Source of the DNA: Clostridia bacterium
GTDB lineage: Bacteria; Bacillota; Clostridia; Christensenellales; CAG-138
Assembly: GCA_017428025.1 (NCBI GenBank)
Contig: JAFRRO010000002.1
Span: 1 to 56,419 of the forward strand
Length of the DNA: 56,419 nucleotides
Direction of reading: 5' to 3'
The notes under the pieces are model-generated. The model was not told the origin of the DNA. It did not search any database and saw only the letters and a program-made list of their open reading frames with translations. Below, piece by piece: positions 1-8,620 of this stretch; position 1 is the first letter of the stretch; each line of letters begins with the position of its first letter. Position numbers and translations under genes: made by a program.

Positions 1-131
1 CGCTTGGCTCCCCTGTGCAAGGGGAGCTGTCGAGGCTTTGCCGAGACTGAGGGGTTGTTAAACTAGGGATTGAACACAACAACCCTTCCGTCAGCCTTCG
101 GCTGCCACCTCCCCTTACACAGGGGAGGCAA
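1..131. repeat. Pair of REP-like palindromic repeats
   Basis: Two inverted copies of a short interspersed palindrome. The first (1-58) has the arm CTCCCCTGTGCAAGGGGAG, then CTGTCGAGGC...GCCGAGACTGAGGGGTTGTT. The second (about 77-131) is the reverse form, starting ACAACCCTTCCGTCAGCC and ending in a CTCCCC...GGGGAG stem. Relatives lie near 31114, 37717, 44605 and 56299. None is coding. Such REP/BIME-like units are common between genes in GC-rich Clostridia. The window begins inside this unit. Confidence 0.8.
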
Positions 132-374
132 GATCGATTGCATCGGAAGAGCGCACTTACTCACCACCATACGGCGGTGATCCACTTAGCTGTCATTTCG
201 CTTCGCTCCATTACAGAGGCATTTCGCGCGCTCCCCGCGCGTACCATACTCCGTTACAGCGGAGCCGTCGCGCGTTAATCGCGCGTCGCCATCCCTCCTT
301 CATCGGGACGTGCGATTTCTTTTTTCATTTGACCGGAAAGGGATCATGTGAATCTGACGATGGGGCACTGAAGC
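132..374. other. Hairpin-rich non-coding region with GCGCAC-type element
   Basis: No gene is visible. Read on the minus strand, the stretch 152-314 begins CGCACGTCCCGAT and ends near AGTAAGTGCGCTC, so it has GCGCAC/GTGCGC-like ends. It contains several small palindromes, such as CGCGCG-CTCCC-CGCGCG and CTCCG-TTACAG-CGGAG. A shorter related element lies at 44532-44590, also just outside an AT-rich gene. Confidence 0.5.
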
Positions 375-404
375 AAAAAGCCGAGGCAATTCAACCTCGG
401 CTTT
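375..404 (-). terminator. Rho-independent terminator of the Imm26-like gene
   Basis: A perfect 10-bp stem AAAGCCGAGG / CCTCGGCTTT with an 8-nt loop is followed on the minus strand by TTTTT. It lies 83 bases beyond the stop of the gene at 488-1585. The same hairpin, with one stem mismatch, occurs at 44415-44445 downstream of the gene at 43985-44332. Confidence 0.85.
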
Positions 405-487
405 CATATTTTTGCACATATTTCCTGCTTTCTGAACTGTGCGACGTCTGATTTATAAACCGGAATTTGCGTAATCAACGCATGACG

Positions 488-1585
488 TTACAAACCAAAC
501 TGTTTCTTTACTGCTTCGTATTCTTCCTTAAATGCAGGGTCGCGCAAATCTCTATGGTTCGAAAAGGAATGCTTCGATTCCCAGTACGGGTTATTTGACT
601 TTGCTTCAATGCACGCTTTTACGGTATTCATATTGATGCTCGGCCAGTAGCGCATACCGTTATTGATGAAGCCTCGGGTCTGAAGCTTGTTGCCCGCAAG
701 AGGAATCTCCCGGAAAGTCTTTCCTATGCAAAGGCATATCTTATCCATATCCCGAAAATTGATGGATCGTCCGTACATCACCGGATAATCAATCTCTTTC
801 GGAAGCGATGCGTTTCCGATGATCTCGCAATCACCATAATAGAGTATATTGTCCATGATGTATTCAGAAGGACAACTGTCCAGTTTGACCAGCTCGTCTA
901 TACTGACATCCGGATCTTCCGTCACAATGTGGTATATGGAAACGCACACAGCTCTTCCCATCAGAATGTCCCAGAAGGCACCTCCGGACTCTACCCACTT
1001 GTACACATCAAAAAGCACCCTGCCGTAACCGTAGTGCTTACGGTCGAACCTAAAACGAAAGAAATCGCCTTCCTTAAATTTGCAGTGTTTTCTTTTCGCA
1101 CTCGAAAAAGCATTGAGATCGGCAAGGTCCTTCTCTGTTGTTTCCTTAATCCATTTGCTGATGAATTCCTCGGGAGGCAATTTCACGCAAGCCATCTCGG
1201 AACTATAATAAGTCGTCTGCGTATCGTAATTCCCGATCAGGACTCTTGCCGTGCCGTCCTCATTCAGATGTAAATCCATATAGGTACCAAGCGGACGGCA
1301 ACGCATGATGTTCATGCCATTCAGTCTTTTAGGTTTTCCTTTGGAAGTGATCGGAGCGATCACGGTACGGTTATTCTGTGTCTTCAGGTGATAAGAAGAT
1401 TCTTCGAATCCGCCGTCCTTCCAAATGCAGATTACTTTTCTCAAGACATCTCCGTCAAAATACAGAACTACCGCATCGTCAGACAATCCCCAATGAGCTG
1501 TGTTGCTTGGAACCTCCATACGGTCCCAAGAAGGATCTATTGATTCAAGTCCAAAAAACAGACGCTGTTCGTTCGTTAATTCCAT
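488..1585 (-). CDS. Imm26-like immunity family protein
   Basis: A 365-residue soluble protein with no signal peptide or membrane segment. Residues of about 170-200 (KFKEGDFFRFRF...YGYGRVLFDVY) match the GD-F...YG(F/Y)GRV signature of the Imm26 immunity family, whose members protect against polymorphic toxins. The N-terminal half is not recognised. The gene is clearly more AT-rich than its neighbours and stands alone, with its own promoter (1634-1662) and terminator (375-404). No toxin gene is next to it, so an immunity role is inferred from family only. It sits in the flanking frame shared with 43985-44332, which suggests acquisition as a cassette. The ATG at 1585 is the only sensible start, but its ribosome binding site (AAAGGGGG) is modest. 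Confidence 0.6.
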   Translation of the reverse strand: MELTNEQRLFFGLESIDPSWDRMEVPSNTAHWGLSDDAVVLYFDGDVLRKVICIWKDGGFEESSYHLKTQNNRTVIAPITSKGKPKRLNGMNIMRCRPLGTYMDLHLNEDGTARVLIGNYDTQTTYYSSEMACVKLPPEEFISKWIKETTEKDLADLNAFSSAKRKHCKFKEGDFFRFRFDRKHYGYGRVLFDVYKWVESGGAFWDILMGRAVCVSIYHIVTEDPDVSIDELVKLDSCPSEYIMDNILYYGDCEIIGNASLPKEIDYPVMYGRSINFRDMDKICLCIGKTFREIPLAGNKLQTRGFINNGMRYWPSINMNTVKACIEAKSNNPYWESKHSFSNHRDLRDPAFKEEYEAVKKQFGL

Positions 1586-1633
1586 AGAACCCCCTTTTAT
1601 CCCCTGAAGTATTAGCTCCGATTTGTGTGAATC

Positions 1634-1662
1634 ACTATAGCATAGATGCTATGAAAAAACAA
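1634..1662 (-). promoter_or_regulatory. Sigma-A type promoter with embedded palindrome
   Basis: Minus strand: -35 TTGTTT (1662-1657), 17-bp spacer, -10 TATAGT (1639-1634). The spacer holds the palindrome CATAGCATCTATG (1641-1653), one base before the -10. The promoter at 43919-43947 has the same palindrome (CATAGTATCTATG) at the same distance from its -10, so it is a candidate operator. Confidence 0.7.
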
Positions 1663-1690
1663 CATTTGACTTGGTATCAAAAAAAAGAAA

Positions 1691-1777
1691 AGCGCAGTTG
1701 TCCGGAGACAACGGCGCTATACTTGCCGAAAGGAAGCAGCTTGAAAGTTGAAATACCCCCTTAACAAACCTCCTCAG
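1691..1777 (-). repeat. Conserved upstream block of the AT-rich cassette, copy 1
   Basis: Read on the minus strand, this block starts GAGGAGGTTTGTTAAGGGGG, continues to CTTTCGGCAAGTATAGCGC and ends in a hairpin GCGCCGTTGTC-TCCG-GACAACTGCGC followed by a T-rich run, which is a plausible terminator. The block at 43804-43883 matches it closely, and the hairpin stem is kept there by wobble pairs. Confidence 0.75.
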
Positions 1778-1814
1778 AAGGGCTTCTCTTGTGCGATATT
1801 CCGCCGGGCTTGGA

Positions 1815-3038
1815 TTACGCTTCGCCGCCCTCCCAGCGCTTTTTGCCTTCCGCTTCGAGCTTCAGAAGCGTCTCCTGCGGGTTTTTGACCTTTGCAAGGA
1901 AGATCATCGCCGCGATGATGTAGGGCTTGAACGACGCCTGCTTATAGAGCGGATCGCGATAGCGGTCGAACACGCTTGCCGCAACCTCGCCCGCTTCGCA
2001 GGAAACGTCGGTGATGTCGGCGGGCAGGCAGTGCAGATACAGCGCCTTTCCGTCACGGGTGAGGCGCATCATCTCCTCGGTGCATTCCCAGTCCTTGTGC
2101 TCCGCGTTTTGTTGAAGGAGCCGCTTTTCGAGCGCCTTGATGCCCTCGAGATCGCCCTTGCCGTACAGTTCGGTGCGCTCTTCCATCGCCTGATAGGGCG
2201 CCCAGGACTTCGGATAGACGATGTCGGCGTCTTTGAACGCTTCCTTCATGTCGTGCGTGATCGTAAACTTCGCGCCAGACTTCTTGCAGTTCTCCTCCGC
2301 CACCTTCACGACGTCGTCCATGATCTCGTAGCCCTCGGGATACGCGAGCGTGACGTCCATGCCGAACCGCGTGAACAGCCCCGCAACGCCCTGCGGCACC
2401 GAAAGCGGCTTGCCGTAGGACGGGCTGTACGCCCAGGTCATCGCGACCTTCTTGCCCTTGAGGTTTTGGATCGCCTCGTCGAGATCGTCGCTTCCGCCGA
2501 GCGTATGGATGCAGTGGAGCATGTCCGCCATGCACTGCGTCGGATGGTCGATGTCGCACTGGAGGTTGACGAGCGTCGGCTTCTGTTCGAGCACGCCCGC
2601 CTTGTTGCCCTCGGTGACGGCGTTGACGACGTTGTGCATGTAGGTGTTGCCCTTGCCGATGTACATGTCGTCGCGGATGCCGATCGCGTCCGCCATGAAG
2701 GAGATCATGTTTGCGGTTTCGCGGACCGTTTCGCCGTGCGCGATCTGGCTCTTGCCCTCGTCGAGGTCCTGCACTTCGAGACCTAAAAGGTTGCACGCCG
2801 ACGCGAACGAGAAGCGCGTGCGGGTGGAGTTGTCGCGGAACAGCGAAATGCCGAGACCGGAATCGAAGATCTTGCAGGAGATGTTGTTCTCGCGAAGATG
2901 TCTGAGAGCGTCCGCCACGGTGAAGACCGCCGCGATCTCGTCGTCCGTCTTTTCCCAGGTCAGGAAAAAGTCGCCGTTGTACATGTCGTCAAACTTCAGC
3001 TGATCCAGCTTGTCGGTGTATTTCTTTACGTTGCTCAT
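1815..3038 (-). CDS. ygeW: Knotted carbamoyltransferase YgeW
   Basis: A 407-residue member of the aspartate/ornithine carbamoyltransferase superfamily, YgeW branch. Visible motifs are the carbamoyl-phosphate loop STRTR (in RDNSTRTRFSF), HPTQ (in DIDHPTQCMADM) and HCLP (in YLHCLPADITD). YgeW proteins occur in clusters that break down purine-derived ureido compounds; the true substrate is not settled. The ATG at 3038 is chosen because AAGGAGGAG lies just upstream; a longer reading from 3068 would run into the preceding gene. It is second in an operon behind ygeY, 16 bases after that gene's stop. The diaminopropionate ammonia-lyase YgeX, often found beside it, is absent here. Confidence 0.9.
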   Translation of the reverse strand: MSNVKKYTDKLDQLKFDDMYNGDFFLTWEKTDDEIAAVFTVADALRHLRENNISCKIFDSGLGISLFRDNSTRTRFSFASACNLLGLEVQDLDEGKSQIAHGETVRETANMISFMADAIGIRDDMYIGKGNTYMHNVVNAVTEGNKAGVLEQKPTLVNLQCDIDHPTQCMADMLHCIHTLGGSDDLDEAIQNLKGKKVAMTWAYSPSYGKPLSVPQGVAGLFTRFGMDVTLAYPEGYEIMDDVVKVAEENCKKSGAKFTITHDMKEAFKDADIVYPKSWAPYQAMEERTELYGKGDLEGIKALEKRLLQQNAEHKDWECTEEMMRLTRDGKALYLHCLPADITDVSCEAGEVAASVFDRYRDPLYKQASFKPYIIAAMIFLAKVKNPQETLLKLEAEGKKRWEGGEA

Positions 3039-3054
3039 ATGCTCCTCCTTATGA

Positions 3055-4431
3055 TCAATCGTTTGCAAACTTGGTGTCGGTTCTGCCCGCGCGGTAGACG
3101 GTTACGTCGTCCGTCTTGTTCTCGGGCTTATAGCACATCGGGACTGCGGCGTACAGCGCCGCGCAGGTCACGAGGTCCTGCTTCCATGTGATCTCATTCG
3201 GCGCATGCGCCTGCGATTCCGCGCCCGGTCCGAAGCCGACGCATGGGATGCCGTAGCGTCCCTGAATCGAAACGCCGTTTGTCGAGAACGTCCACTTGTC
3301 GATCAGGGGACGGTCGCGTTTGTCCATCGCGCTCGGATGTCCGATGCGCCTGTCGCCGAACAGGGCCTTGTGCGCGTCGACCAGCGCCTGCACGTGCGCC
3401 GCGCTCTCCTTGTTGATCCACGTCGGGAAGTAGCATTCGGTCTCATACTTGAGCCCCGTCCACGCCGGACGGTCATAGAGGTACATCGAAACCTTCACGT
3501 CGTCGCCGTACTTCTTGCACGACGGCAGATTGCGGATCTCCTCGAGGCAGGAATCCCACGTTTCGCCCGCGGTCATGCGACGGTCCAAAGAGACCGCGCA
3601 GGAATCCGCCACCGCGCAGCGCGACGGCGAGGTGTAGAAGATCTGCGACGCGGTGATCGTGCCGCGGCCGAGGAAACGCGCGTCCTCCCAGTGCTCGGGG
3701 TTGTATTTCGGATCGAGCATCTTGACCAGACCTTTGATCTCGTCCGCGTCGGTCGCCGTGTTCTCGTTGAGCGCGCGGACCTCTTCGAGGATGTCCGCCA
3801 TCTTGTAGATCGCGTTGTCGCCGCGTTCCGGCGCGGAGCCGTGGCAGGAAATGCCCTTGACGTCCACGCGAATCTCCATTCTGCCGCGGTGTCCTCTGTA
3901 GATGCCGCCGTCGGTCGGTTCGGTCGAAACGACGAACTCCGGCGTGATGCCGTCCTCTTTATGGATGTACTGCCAGCAGAGCCCGTCGCAGTCCTCCTCC
4001 TGCACGGAGGCGACGACCAGAATCTTCGTGTCCGCGGGGATCAGGTTCAGGTCCTTCATGATCTTCGCGCCGTACACCGCCGAAACCACGCCGCCCTCCT
4101 GATCGGAGCCGCCGCGTCCGTAGATGATGTCGTCGGTCTCATAGCCCCGATACGGATCGTGCTCCCAGTTTGCGATGTTGCCGATGCCGACGGTGTCGAT
4201 GTGCCCGTCGAACGCGATGATGCGGCTGCCCTCGCCCATCCAGCCGAGCGCGTTGCCCTCCGGATCGATCTCCGCCCTGTCGAAGCCGAGCGCTTCCATC
4301 TCGGCGATCGTGCGGCGAATGACGCCTTCCTCCTCGCAGCTCTCGCTGGGGATTGCGATCAGATCGCGCAGAAACTTTGTCATTTGCGGCAGGTAGCCCT
4401 GTGCCGCCCGTTTGATTGCTTCAAAGTCCAT
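3055..4431 (-). CDS. ygeY: YgeY-type M20 family metallohydrolase
   Basis: A 458-residue zinc peptidase/deacylase of the M20 family, YgeY branch (often annotated as selenium-metabolism hydrolase). Metal-site motifs are DGHIDTVG near residue 95, [10 protein letters not shown] near 130 and the catalytic SVQEED near 163. An SxHGSAPE segment marks the dimerisation region. There is no in-frame UGA, so it is not a selenoprotein. YgeY probably hydrolyses a ureido or acyl-amino intermediate in purine-derived nitrogen metabolism, acting with YgeW downstream. The upstream gene 4446-5084, 14 bases away on the same strand, is a likely regulator of the pair. Confidence 0.9.
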   Translation of the reverse strand: MDFEAIKRAAQGYLPQMTKFLRDLIAIPSESCEEEGVIRRTIAEMEALGFDRAEIDPEGNALGWMGEGSRIIAFDGHIDTVGIGNIANWEHDPYRGYETDDIIYGRGGSDQEGGVVSAVYGAKIMKDLNLIPADTKILVVASVQEEDCDGLCWQYIHKEDGITPEFVVSTEPTDGGIYRGHRGRMEIRVDVKGISCHGSAPERGDNAIYKMADILEEVRALNENTATDADEIKGLVKMLDPKYNPEHWEDARFLGRGTITASQIFYTSPSRCAVADSCAVSLDRRMTAGETWDSCLEEIRNLPSCKKYGDDVKVSMYLYDRPAWTGLKYETECYFPTWINKESAAHVQALVDAHKALFGDRRIGHPSAMDKRDRPLIDKWTFSTNGVSIQGRYGIPCVGFGPGAESQAHAPNEITWKQDLVTCAALYAAVPMCYKPENKTDDVTVYRAGRTDTKFAND

Positions 4432-4445
4432 AGCCGTTTCCTTTC

Positions 4446-5084
4446 TTATTCGGTTTCGTTGGTGTTGCTTGCGTCGATGTAGGAATAAAGGGTGTATTTG
4501 CTGATACCGAAATACTTCGATACTTTATCGCCGCTTCTGGTGATGAGGAACGCGCCGGCTTTGTTGAGGAACGCGATCGCCTTGATCTTGTCCTCCTTCG
4601 ACATCATCGCGACCGGCTTTCCCGTGAGCCGGACCGACTGTTCGATGAGATCGTCCAGCAGATCGTTGACCGACCGCGGGATCCGCTCCGGCATCTTGCG
4701 GTCCGCCTTGTGCTGCAGAATGGATTCGACCGCGCGCTCCGCCATCAGCAGCTCCGTCACGTCGTAGTTGATCGAGAAGATGCCCTCCGGCACGCCGTTT
4801 TCGTCGCGGATAAAGACCGTGGAGCACTTCAGGATGCGTCCGTCGTGCGTCTTCATGAGATAGCCCGCGTTGTCCCTGAGCTTTTCGGGATCGGTTTCCT
4901 TCAGCGCCTCGAGCACGACGCGGCTCGGTCCGTCGCCCTCGTGCCGGTGCGTGACGTGTCCGTTCTCGATCGCGACGATCGTGTGGTCCGGATCGCCCTT
5001 GAGGTCGTGCACGACCGTCTCGCAGCTGTCGCCGAACTGCGCCGCGATCGCCTTTGCCAGTCTCCGGTAGAAGTCGAGTTCCAT
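4446..5084 (-). CDS. YheO-type PAS/HTH transcriptional regulator
   Basis: A 212-residue regulator. The N-terminal part (about 8-115) is a YheO-like PAS domain ([20 protein letters not shown]). The C-terminal part (about 150-208) ends in a helix-turn-helix with the family's typical ending [18 protein letters not shown]. It heads the regulator-ygeY-ygeW operon, so it probably senses a ligand of that pathway and controls its own operon. The ATG at 5084 follows AAAGGAGGG with good spacing; the frame is open further upstream but has no better start. Promoter at 5115-5142. Confidence 0.88.
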   Translation of the reverse strand: MELDFYRRLAKAIAAQFGDSCETVVHDLKGDPDHTIVAIENGHVTHRHEGDGPSRVVLEALKETDPEKLRDNAGYLMKTHDGRILKCSTVFIRDENGVPEGIFSINYDVTELLMAERAVESILQHKADRKMPERIPRSVNDLLDDLIEQSVRLTGKPVAMMSKEDKIKAIAFLNKAGAFLITRSGDKVSKYFGISKYTLYSYIDASNTNETE

Positions 5085-5114
5085 ACGCCGTCCCTCCTTT
5101 CTTTCGATACTTTC

Positions 5115-5142
5115 ATTATAAACGATTCTCCCCCGAATACAA
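5115..5142 (-). promoter_or_regulatory. Promoter of regulator-ygeY-ygeW operon
   Basis: Minus strand: -10 TATAAT at 5120-5115, with TTGTAT at 5142-5137 as -35 (16-bp spacer). It reads away from the divergent promoter at 5223-5251, leaving an 80-bp regulatory gap. Confidence 0.65.
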
Positions 5143-5222
5143 GAGGAAAGCAAAAAAATAGTTTGATTTCACAAAAGTTTTTTGTTCTTCTGCGGCGACC
5201 GGCGAAAAAACTTGAAAAGTCG

Positions 5223-5251
5223 TTGCAAAGTCCCGCCGGATGCGGTACAAT
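5223..5251 (+). promoter_or_regulatory. Promoter of DUF1292 gene
   Basis: TTGCAA (5223-5228), 17-bp spacer, TACAAT (5246-5251). The start codon at 5284 is 33 bases downstream, preceded by AAAGGAG. Confidence 0.75.
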
Positions 5252-5283
5252 AACAGTTGAAGTTCAGCAAAGGAGATAACATT

Positions 5284-5598
5284 ATGGAAGACGAAAGAGA
5301 TCTTGTCACCTTTACCGATGAGGAAGGCAACGAGTTTGACCTTGAGGTCATCGATTATTTTGATCACAAAGGCAAGGAGTACGCGGTGCTGGTCGACGCC
5401 GATCTGCCCGAGGATCCCGAGGAGGACTTCGAGGTCTGCATCATGGAGATCGTCGTGAACGAAGAAGAGGACATGGAAGAATTCGTGCCCGTTTCCGACG
5501 ACCTTCTGGACGAGCTCTGGGCGATCGCGCAGAAGCGCATGGAGTGCTGGGACTGCGACGCGGACGACTGCGAAGGCTGCGAAAAGCTCGAAGACTGA
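5284..5598 (+). CDS. DUF1292 family protein
   Basis: A small, very acidic protein of 104 residues of the DUF1292 (YrzB-like) family. The family pattern is clear: TFTDEEGNEFDLEVIDYFDHKGKEYAVL, then an Asp/Glu-rich middle and a conserved end. The C-terminus adds four Cys (CWDCDADDCEGC), which could bind metal; this is an inference. Function is unknown. In Firmicutes DUF1292 genes often sit with housekeeping genes. Here it is monocistronic, with its own promoter (5223-5251) and terminator (5610-5646). The ATG at 5284 is preferred over 5257 because of the AAAGGAG site. Confidence 0.88.
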   Translation: MEDERDLVTFTDEEGNEFDLEVIDYFDHKGKEYAVLVDADLPEDPEEDFEVCIMEIVVNEEEDMEEFVPVSDDLLDELWAIAQKRMECWDCDADDCEGCEKLED

Positions 5599-5609
5599 CA
5601 ACCGAAAGG

Positions 5610-5646
5610 AAAGACCGCATCCGCACGGGCGCGGTCTTTTTTTTTT
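5610..5646 (+). terminator. Rho-independent terminator after DUF1292 gene
   Basis: Stem AAAGACCGC / GCGGTCTTT (5610-5618 with 5631-5639) closes a 12-nt loop and runs into ten T residues. Confidence 0.9.
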
Positions 5647-5667
5647 GCGCAAATGCGGAAAAGCGGT

Positions 5668-5695
5668 TTGCAGCGGCGCGGGATTATGGTATAAT
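5668..5695 (+). promoter_or_regulatory. Promoter of first tldD-tldE pair
   Basis: TTGCAG (5668-5673), 16-bp spacer, TATAAT (5690-5695). It lies between the upstream terminator and an AGGAGG site at 5712-5717. Confidence 0.75.
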
Positions 5696-5725
5696 GAACC
5701 ATCAACTACACAGGAGGTGCGTGAA

Positions 5726-7117
5726 TTGATTCAAAACAGTATCGTAAACGCCGTTTTGGACGAAGCATTGAAAACCGGCGGAGACTTTTCGGAGCTGTAC
5801 CTGATGGACACCGAAAGCAACACCGTGACGATGATCGACGGCAAGGTTGAGAACGCGAACTATCAGCGCAAGGTCGGCGCGGGCGTGCGTGTGCTGAAGG
5901 GCACGCGGAGCGCCTATGCGTATACCGCCGATACGAGCGAAACCGCGCTGATCGCCTGCGCAAGGGCGGCGGCGTCCGCGCTCAAGGGCACGAAGGAATG
6001 CGAGGCAAAGACGGTCGCGGTCCACCGCGTCGGAACCTCGTGGGCAAAGATCCCGTTTTCCGAGATCGACAACGCAAAGCGCATCGCGCTGATGCGGCAG
6101 GGCACGAACGCGGCGAAGGCGTATTCCGGCGAGATCACGCAGGTCGTGGCGAACTACATGGACTGCGACCACCGCACCTGGGTGTACAACAGCGAAGGCG
6201 TGCACGCCGAGGACCGGCGTCCGCGCGTGCGCACGGCGATTCAGGCGGTCGCAATGGCGAACGGCGAGGCGCAGACCGGCACCTGCTCGCCCGGCTACGG
6301 CATGGGCTTTGAGGCGTACGGCGAGAAGATCGACATCGGGAACGTCGGCAGGGAAGCCGCAAAGACCGCGGTGACGATGCTGCATGCGCCGGAATGTCCG
6401 GCGGGTGCCGTGCCGGTCGTGATCGACGGCGGCTTCGGCGGCGTCATCCTGCACGAAGCGTGCGTGCACGGGCTCGAAGCGACGAGCGTCGGACGCGGCA
6501 ATTCGGTGTTCTGCAATAAGCTCGGTCAGCAGATCGCAAGCCCGATCGTGAACGCGGTCGACGACGGCACGCTGACCGGCGAATGGGGCTCGATGCACTT
6601 CGACGACGAGGGCAATCCCGCGCAGCGCAATCTTCTGATCGAAAACGGCATCCTGAAATCGTATCTGGTCGACATCCTCGGCTCGCGGCTCATGAACCAT
6701 CCGGTCACCGGCAGCGGCAGGCGGCAGGACTACACCTACGCCCCGACCTCGCGCATGACGAACACGTTCTTTGCGCCCGGCAGGGACGACGAGGAGGAGA
6801 TGATCCGCACGATGGGCGACGGTCTGTTTGCCGCCAAGATGGGCGGCGGCTCCGTCAACCCGCTGACCGGCGAATTCAACTTCGCGGTCGGCGAGGGCTA
6901 CTGGGTGAAGGACGGCAAGATCCTCTGTCCGGTGCGCGGCGCAACGCTGATCGGCAAGGGCGCCGAGGTGCTGATGAAGATCGACCGCATCGGCAAGAAC
7001 ATGTGGATGGCGCCGGGCATGTGCGGCTCGCAGTCGGGCAGCATTCCCACGAACGTCGGCCAGCCGCGCATTCGCGTATCCGAAATGGTCGTCGGCGGCA
7101 AAGGAGGTGCGTTATGA
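5726..7117 (+). CDS. tldD: TldD family metalloprotease
   Basis: A 463-residue TldD/PmbA family protein. The TldD subunit's zinc motif HExxxH is present as HEACVH (about residue 250), and the C-terminal Cys that completes the site in this family is seen in APGMCGSQSG. TldD/TldE proteases degrade unfolded or small peptides inside the cell and mature some modified peptides. The start is taken as TTG at 5726, eight bases after AGGAGG; an ATG at 5645 lies upstream of the promoter and is not usable. It overlaps its partner at 7114 by four bases (ATGA), so the two subunits are translationally coupled. A second such pair lies at 35010-37709. Confidence 0.9.
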   Translation: MIQNSIVNAVLDEALKTGGDFSELYLMDTESNTVTMIDGKVENANYQRKVGAGVRVLKGTRSAYAYTADTSETALIACARAAASALKGTKECEAKTVAVHRVGTSWAKIPFSEIDNAKRIALMRQGTNAAKAYSGEITQVVANYMDCDHRTWVYNSEGVHAEDRRPRVRTAIQAVAMANGEAQTGTCSPGYGMGFEAYGEKIDIGNVGREAAKTAVTMLHAPECPAGAVPVVIDGGFGGVILHEACVHGLEATSVGRGNSVFCNKLGQQIASPIVNAVDDGTLTGEWGSMHFDDEGNPAQRNLLIENGILKSYLVDILGSRLMNHPVTGSGRRQDYTYAPTSRMTNTFFAPGRDDEEEMIRTMGDGLFAAKMGGGSVNPLTGEFNFAVGEGYWVKDGKILCPVRGATLIGKGAEVLMKIDRIGKNMWMAPGMCGSQSGSIPTNVGQPRIRVSEMVVGGKGGAL

Positions 7118-8448
7118 TGACATACGAACAGTTTAAGGACGCCTGCTTCAGGCTGGCGCTCGAACAGGGCTGCGAAAGCGCCGAGGTCTATGCCACCGCG
7201 TCGGACGGCTTCTCCGTCAACGTGCTGAAGGGCGAGATCATCAAGTATGCCGCGGAGCGCAGCAACGGGCTCAACCTGCGCGTGCTCTTCAACGGCAAGA
7301 GCGGCTATGCCTACACCGAGGTCTTTGAGGATCCCGAAAGCCTCGTCGCCCACGCGATCGACAACGCCAAGGCGATCGAGAACACCGACGCAAACCCGAT
7401 GCAGGGCGCGTGCGAATATCCCGAGATTCACGAAAAGCCGAACCCCGTCGTCGATCTGTCCGAGGACGAGAAGATCAACCTTGCGCTGCAGCTTGAGCGC
7501 GACACGCTTGCCTACGACGCGCGCGTGAACCGCATGGGCTACTGCTCGGTCGACACCGGCGTTGCCGAAACGCATATCTCCAACACGCTCGGGCTCAAGG
7601 CGGACCGCGAGGAGCGCTATTCCTACGCGGTGCTCGCGCCCATCCTCCGCGAAGGCGAGGAGGAGCACGAAAGCTATTCGTTCAAGTTCGGACCGAAGAT
7701 GACCGAATACGGCGACATCATCGAGGAGAGCGTCGCAAACGCGCTGATGCAGTTCCGCGCTTCGACCGTCGATTCCGGCGAATACCGCATCCTGCTCCGA
7801 AACGACGCGGCGGCCGATCTGCTGTCCGCGTTCGCCCCGATGTTCTTTGCAGAGCGCGTGCAGAAGGGACTTTCGCTGCTTACCGGCAAGCTCGATCAGC
7901 CGATCGCAAGCGCCGCGATCACGATCCTCGACGATCCGTTCGAGGAGGACAACCCGCGCGCGTTCGACGCGGAGGGCGTGCCGTCGGTTCTGACGACCGT
8001 TGTGGAAAACGGCGTGCTCAAAAGCTACCTCTATAACCTGAAATCCGCGCAGAAGGACGGCGTCGCCTCGACCTCCAACGCGGGCCGCATGGGCGCTGCG
8101 GGCGCAGTCACCACCGCGCCGAGCAATTTCTACATCACAAAGGGCGAACGGAGCTTCGACGAGCTCAAAAAAGCGCTCAATAGCGGTCTGATCATCACCG
8201 AGCTTTCCGGTCTGCACGCGGGGCTCAACCCGATCAGCGGCGACTTCTCGCTGATCGCCAAGGGGCAGCTCGTCGAAAACGGCGAAATCGTCCGCTCGGT
8301 CGACCAGATCACCGTCGCGGGCAACTTCCTGACGATGATGCAGGGCATCGAAGCGGCGGGCTCCGACCTGCGCTTCGGTCCGCCGATGGGCGGAAGGATC
8401 GGCACCCCGAGCCTTCTGATCGACAGGCTCATCGTCTCCGGCAAATAA
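7114..8448 (+). CDS. tldE: TldE/PmbA family subunit
   Basis: A 444-residue TldD/PmbA family protein that lacks the HExxxH motif, as expected for the TldE (PmbA) partner. Family segments visible are the N-terminal ESAEVYATASDGFSVNVLKGE, the middle GVPSVLTTVVENGVLKSYLYN, and the glycine-rich STSNAGRMGAAGA. The start codon overlaps the stop of tldD. A tandem ATGATG at 7114/7117 leaves two possible starts, with AAGGAGGT five or eight bases away. It likely forms the heterodimeric protease with the protein at 5726-7117. Confidence 0.9.
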   Translation: MMTYEQFKDACFRLALEQGCESAEVYATASDGFSVNVLKGEIIKYAAERSNGLNLRVLFNGKSGYAYTEVFEDPESLVAHAIDNAKAIENTDANPMQGACEYPEIHEKPNPVVDLSEDEKINLALQLERDTLAYDARVNRMGYCSVDTGVAETHISNTLGLKADREERYSYAVLAPILREGEEEHESYSFKFGPKMTEYGDIIEESVANALMQFRASTVDSGEYRILLRNDAAADLLSAFAPMFFAERVQKGLSLLTGKLDQPIASAAITILDDPFEEDNPRAFDAEGVPSVLTTVVENGVLKSYLYNLKSAQKDGVASTSNAGRMGAAGAVTTAPSNFYITKGERSFDELKKALNSGLIITELSGLHAGLNPISGDFSLIAKGQLVENGEIVRSVDQITVAGNFLTMMQGIEAAGSDLRFGPPMGGRIGTPSLLIDRLIVSGK

Positions 8449-8480
8449 TCCGAAACGGCAAAAGAGCTTCCCGCGCTGAT

Positions 8481-8608
8481 CTGAACCCAAAAAGTTAGAC
8501 ACGAAACGGAAATTAAGCGGCATCAAGGGCTTGCTTTCTGTGAACAGCAGGAGGTAAGCCCTTAAGTTTTGCCTTGATCCTACGGTTATTGTAGGAAATG
8601 ACGGTGTT
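8481..8608 (-). mobile_element. IS3-family (IS150-like) insertion sequence remnant, one end
   Basis: Only one end of the element remains. The terminus TGAACCCAAAAAGTTAGACA (8482-8501) matches the typical IS150-group end. Next to it, the minus strand encodes the last residues of an IS3-type transposase. The other end and the rest of the transposase are missing. Confidence 0.75.
8513..8608 (-). pseudogene. C-terminal fragment of IS3-family transposase
   Basis: Minus-strand codons 8608-8513 read NTVISYNNRRIKAKLKGL, then PPAVHRKQALDAA and a stop. YNNxRIKxKLKGL is the hallmark C-terminus of the IS3-family DDE transposase. In-frame stop codons directly upstream (8609 onward) and the lack of any further transposase show that it is dead. 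Confidence 0.75.
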
Positions 8609-8620
8609 TCATTCGATGTG

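Noticed and set aside
376..1780. Integron gene cassette with attC
   Set aside because: The shared flanks do not look like an attC site (no RYYYAAC/GTTRRRY ends around a long fold), and no integron integrase is in the window. The term cassette is used only in the general sense.
3055..4431. YgeY as a selenoprotein
   Set aside because: The frame has no internal UGA and normal length; the selenium in the family name reflects its gene context in other bacteria.
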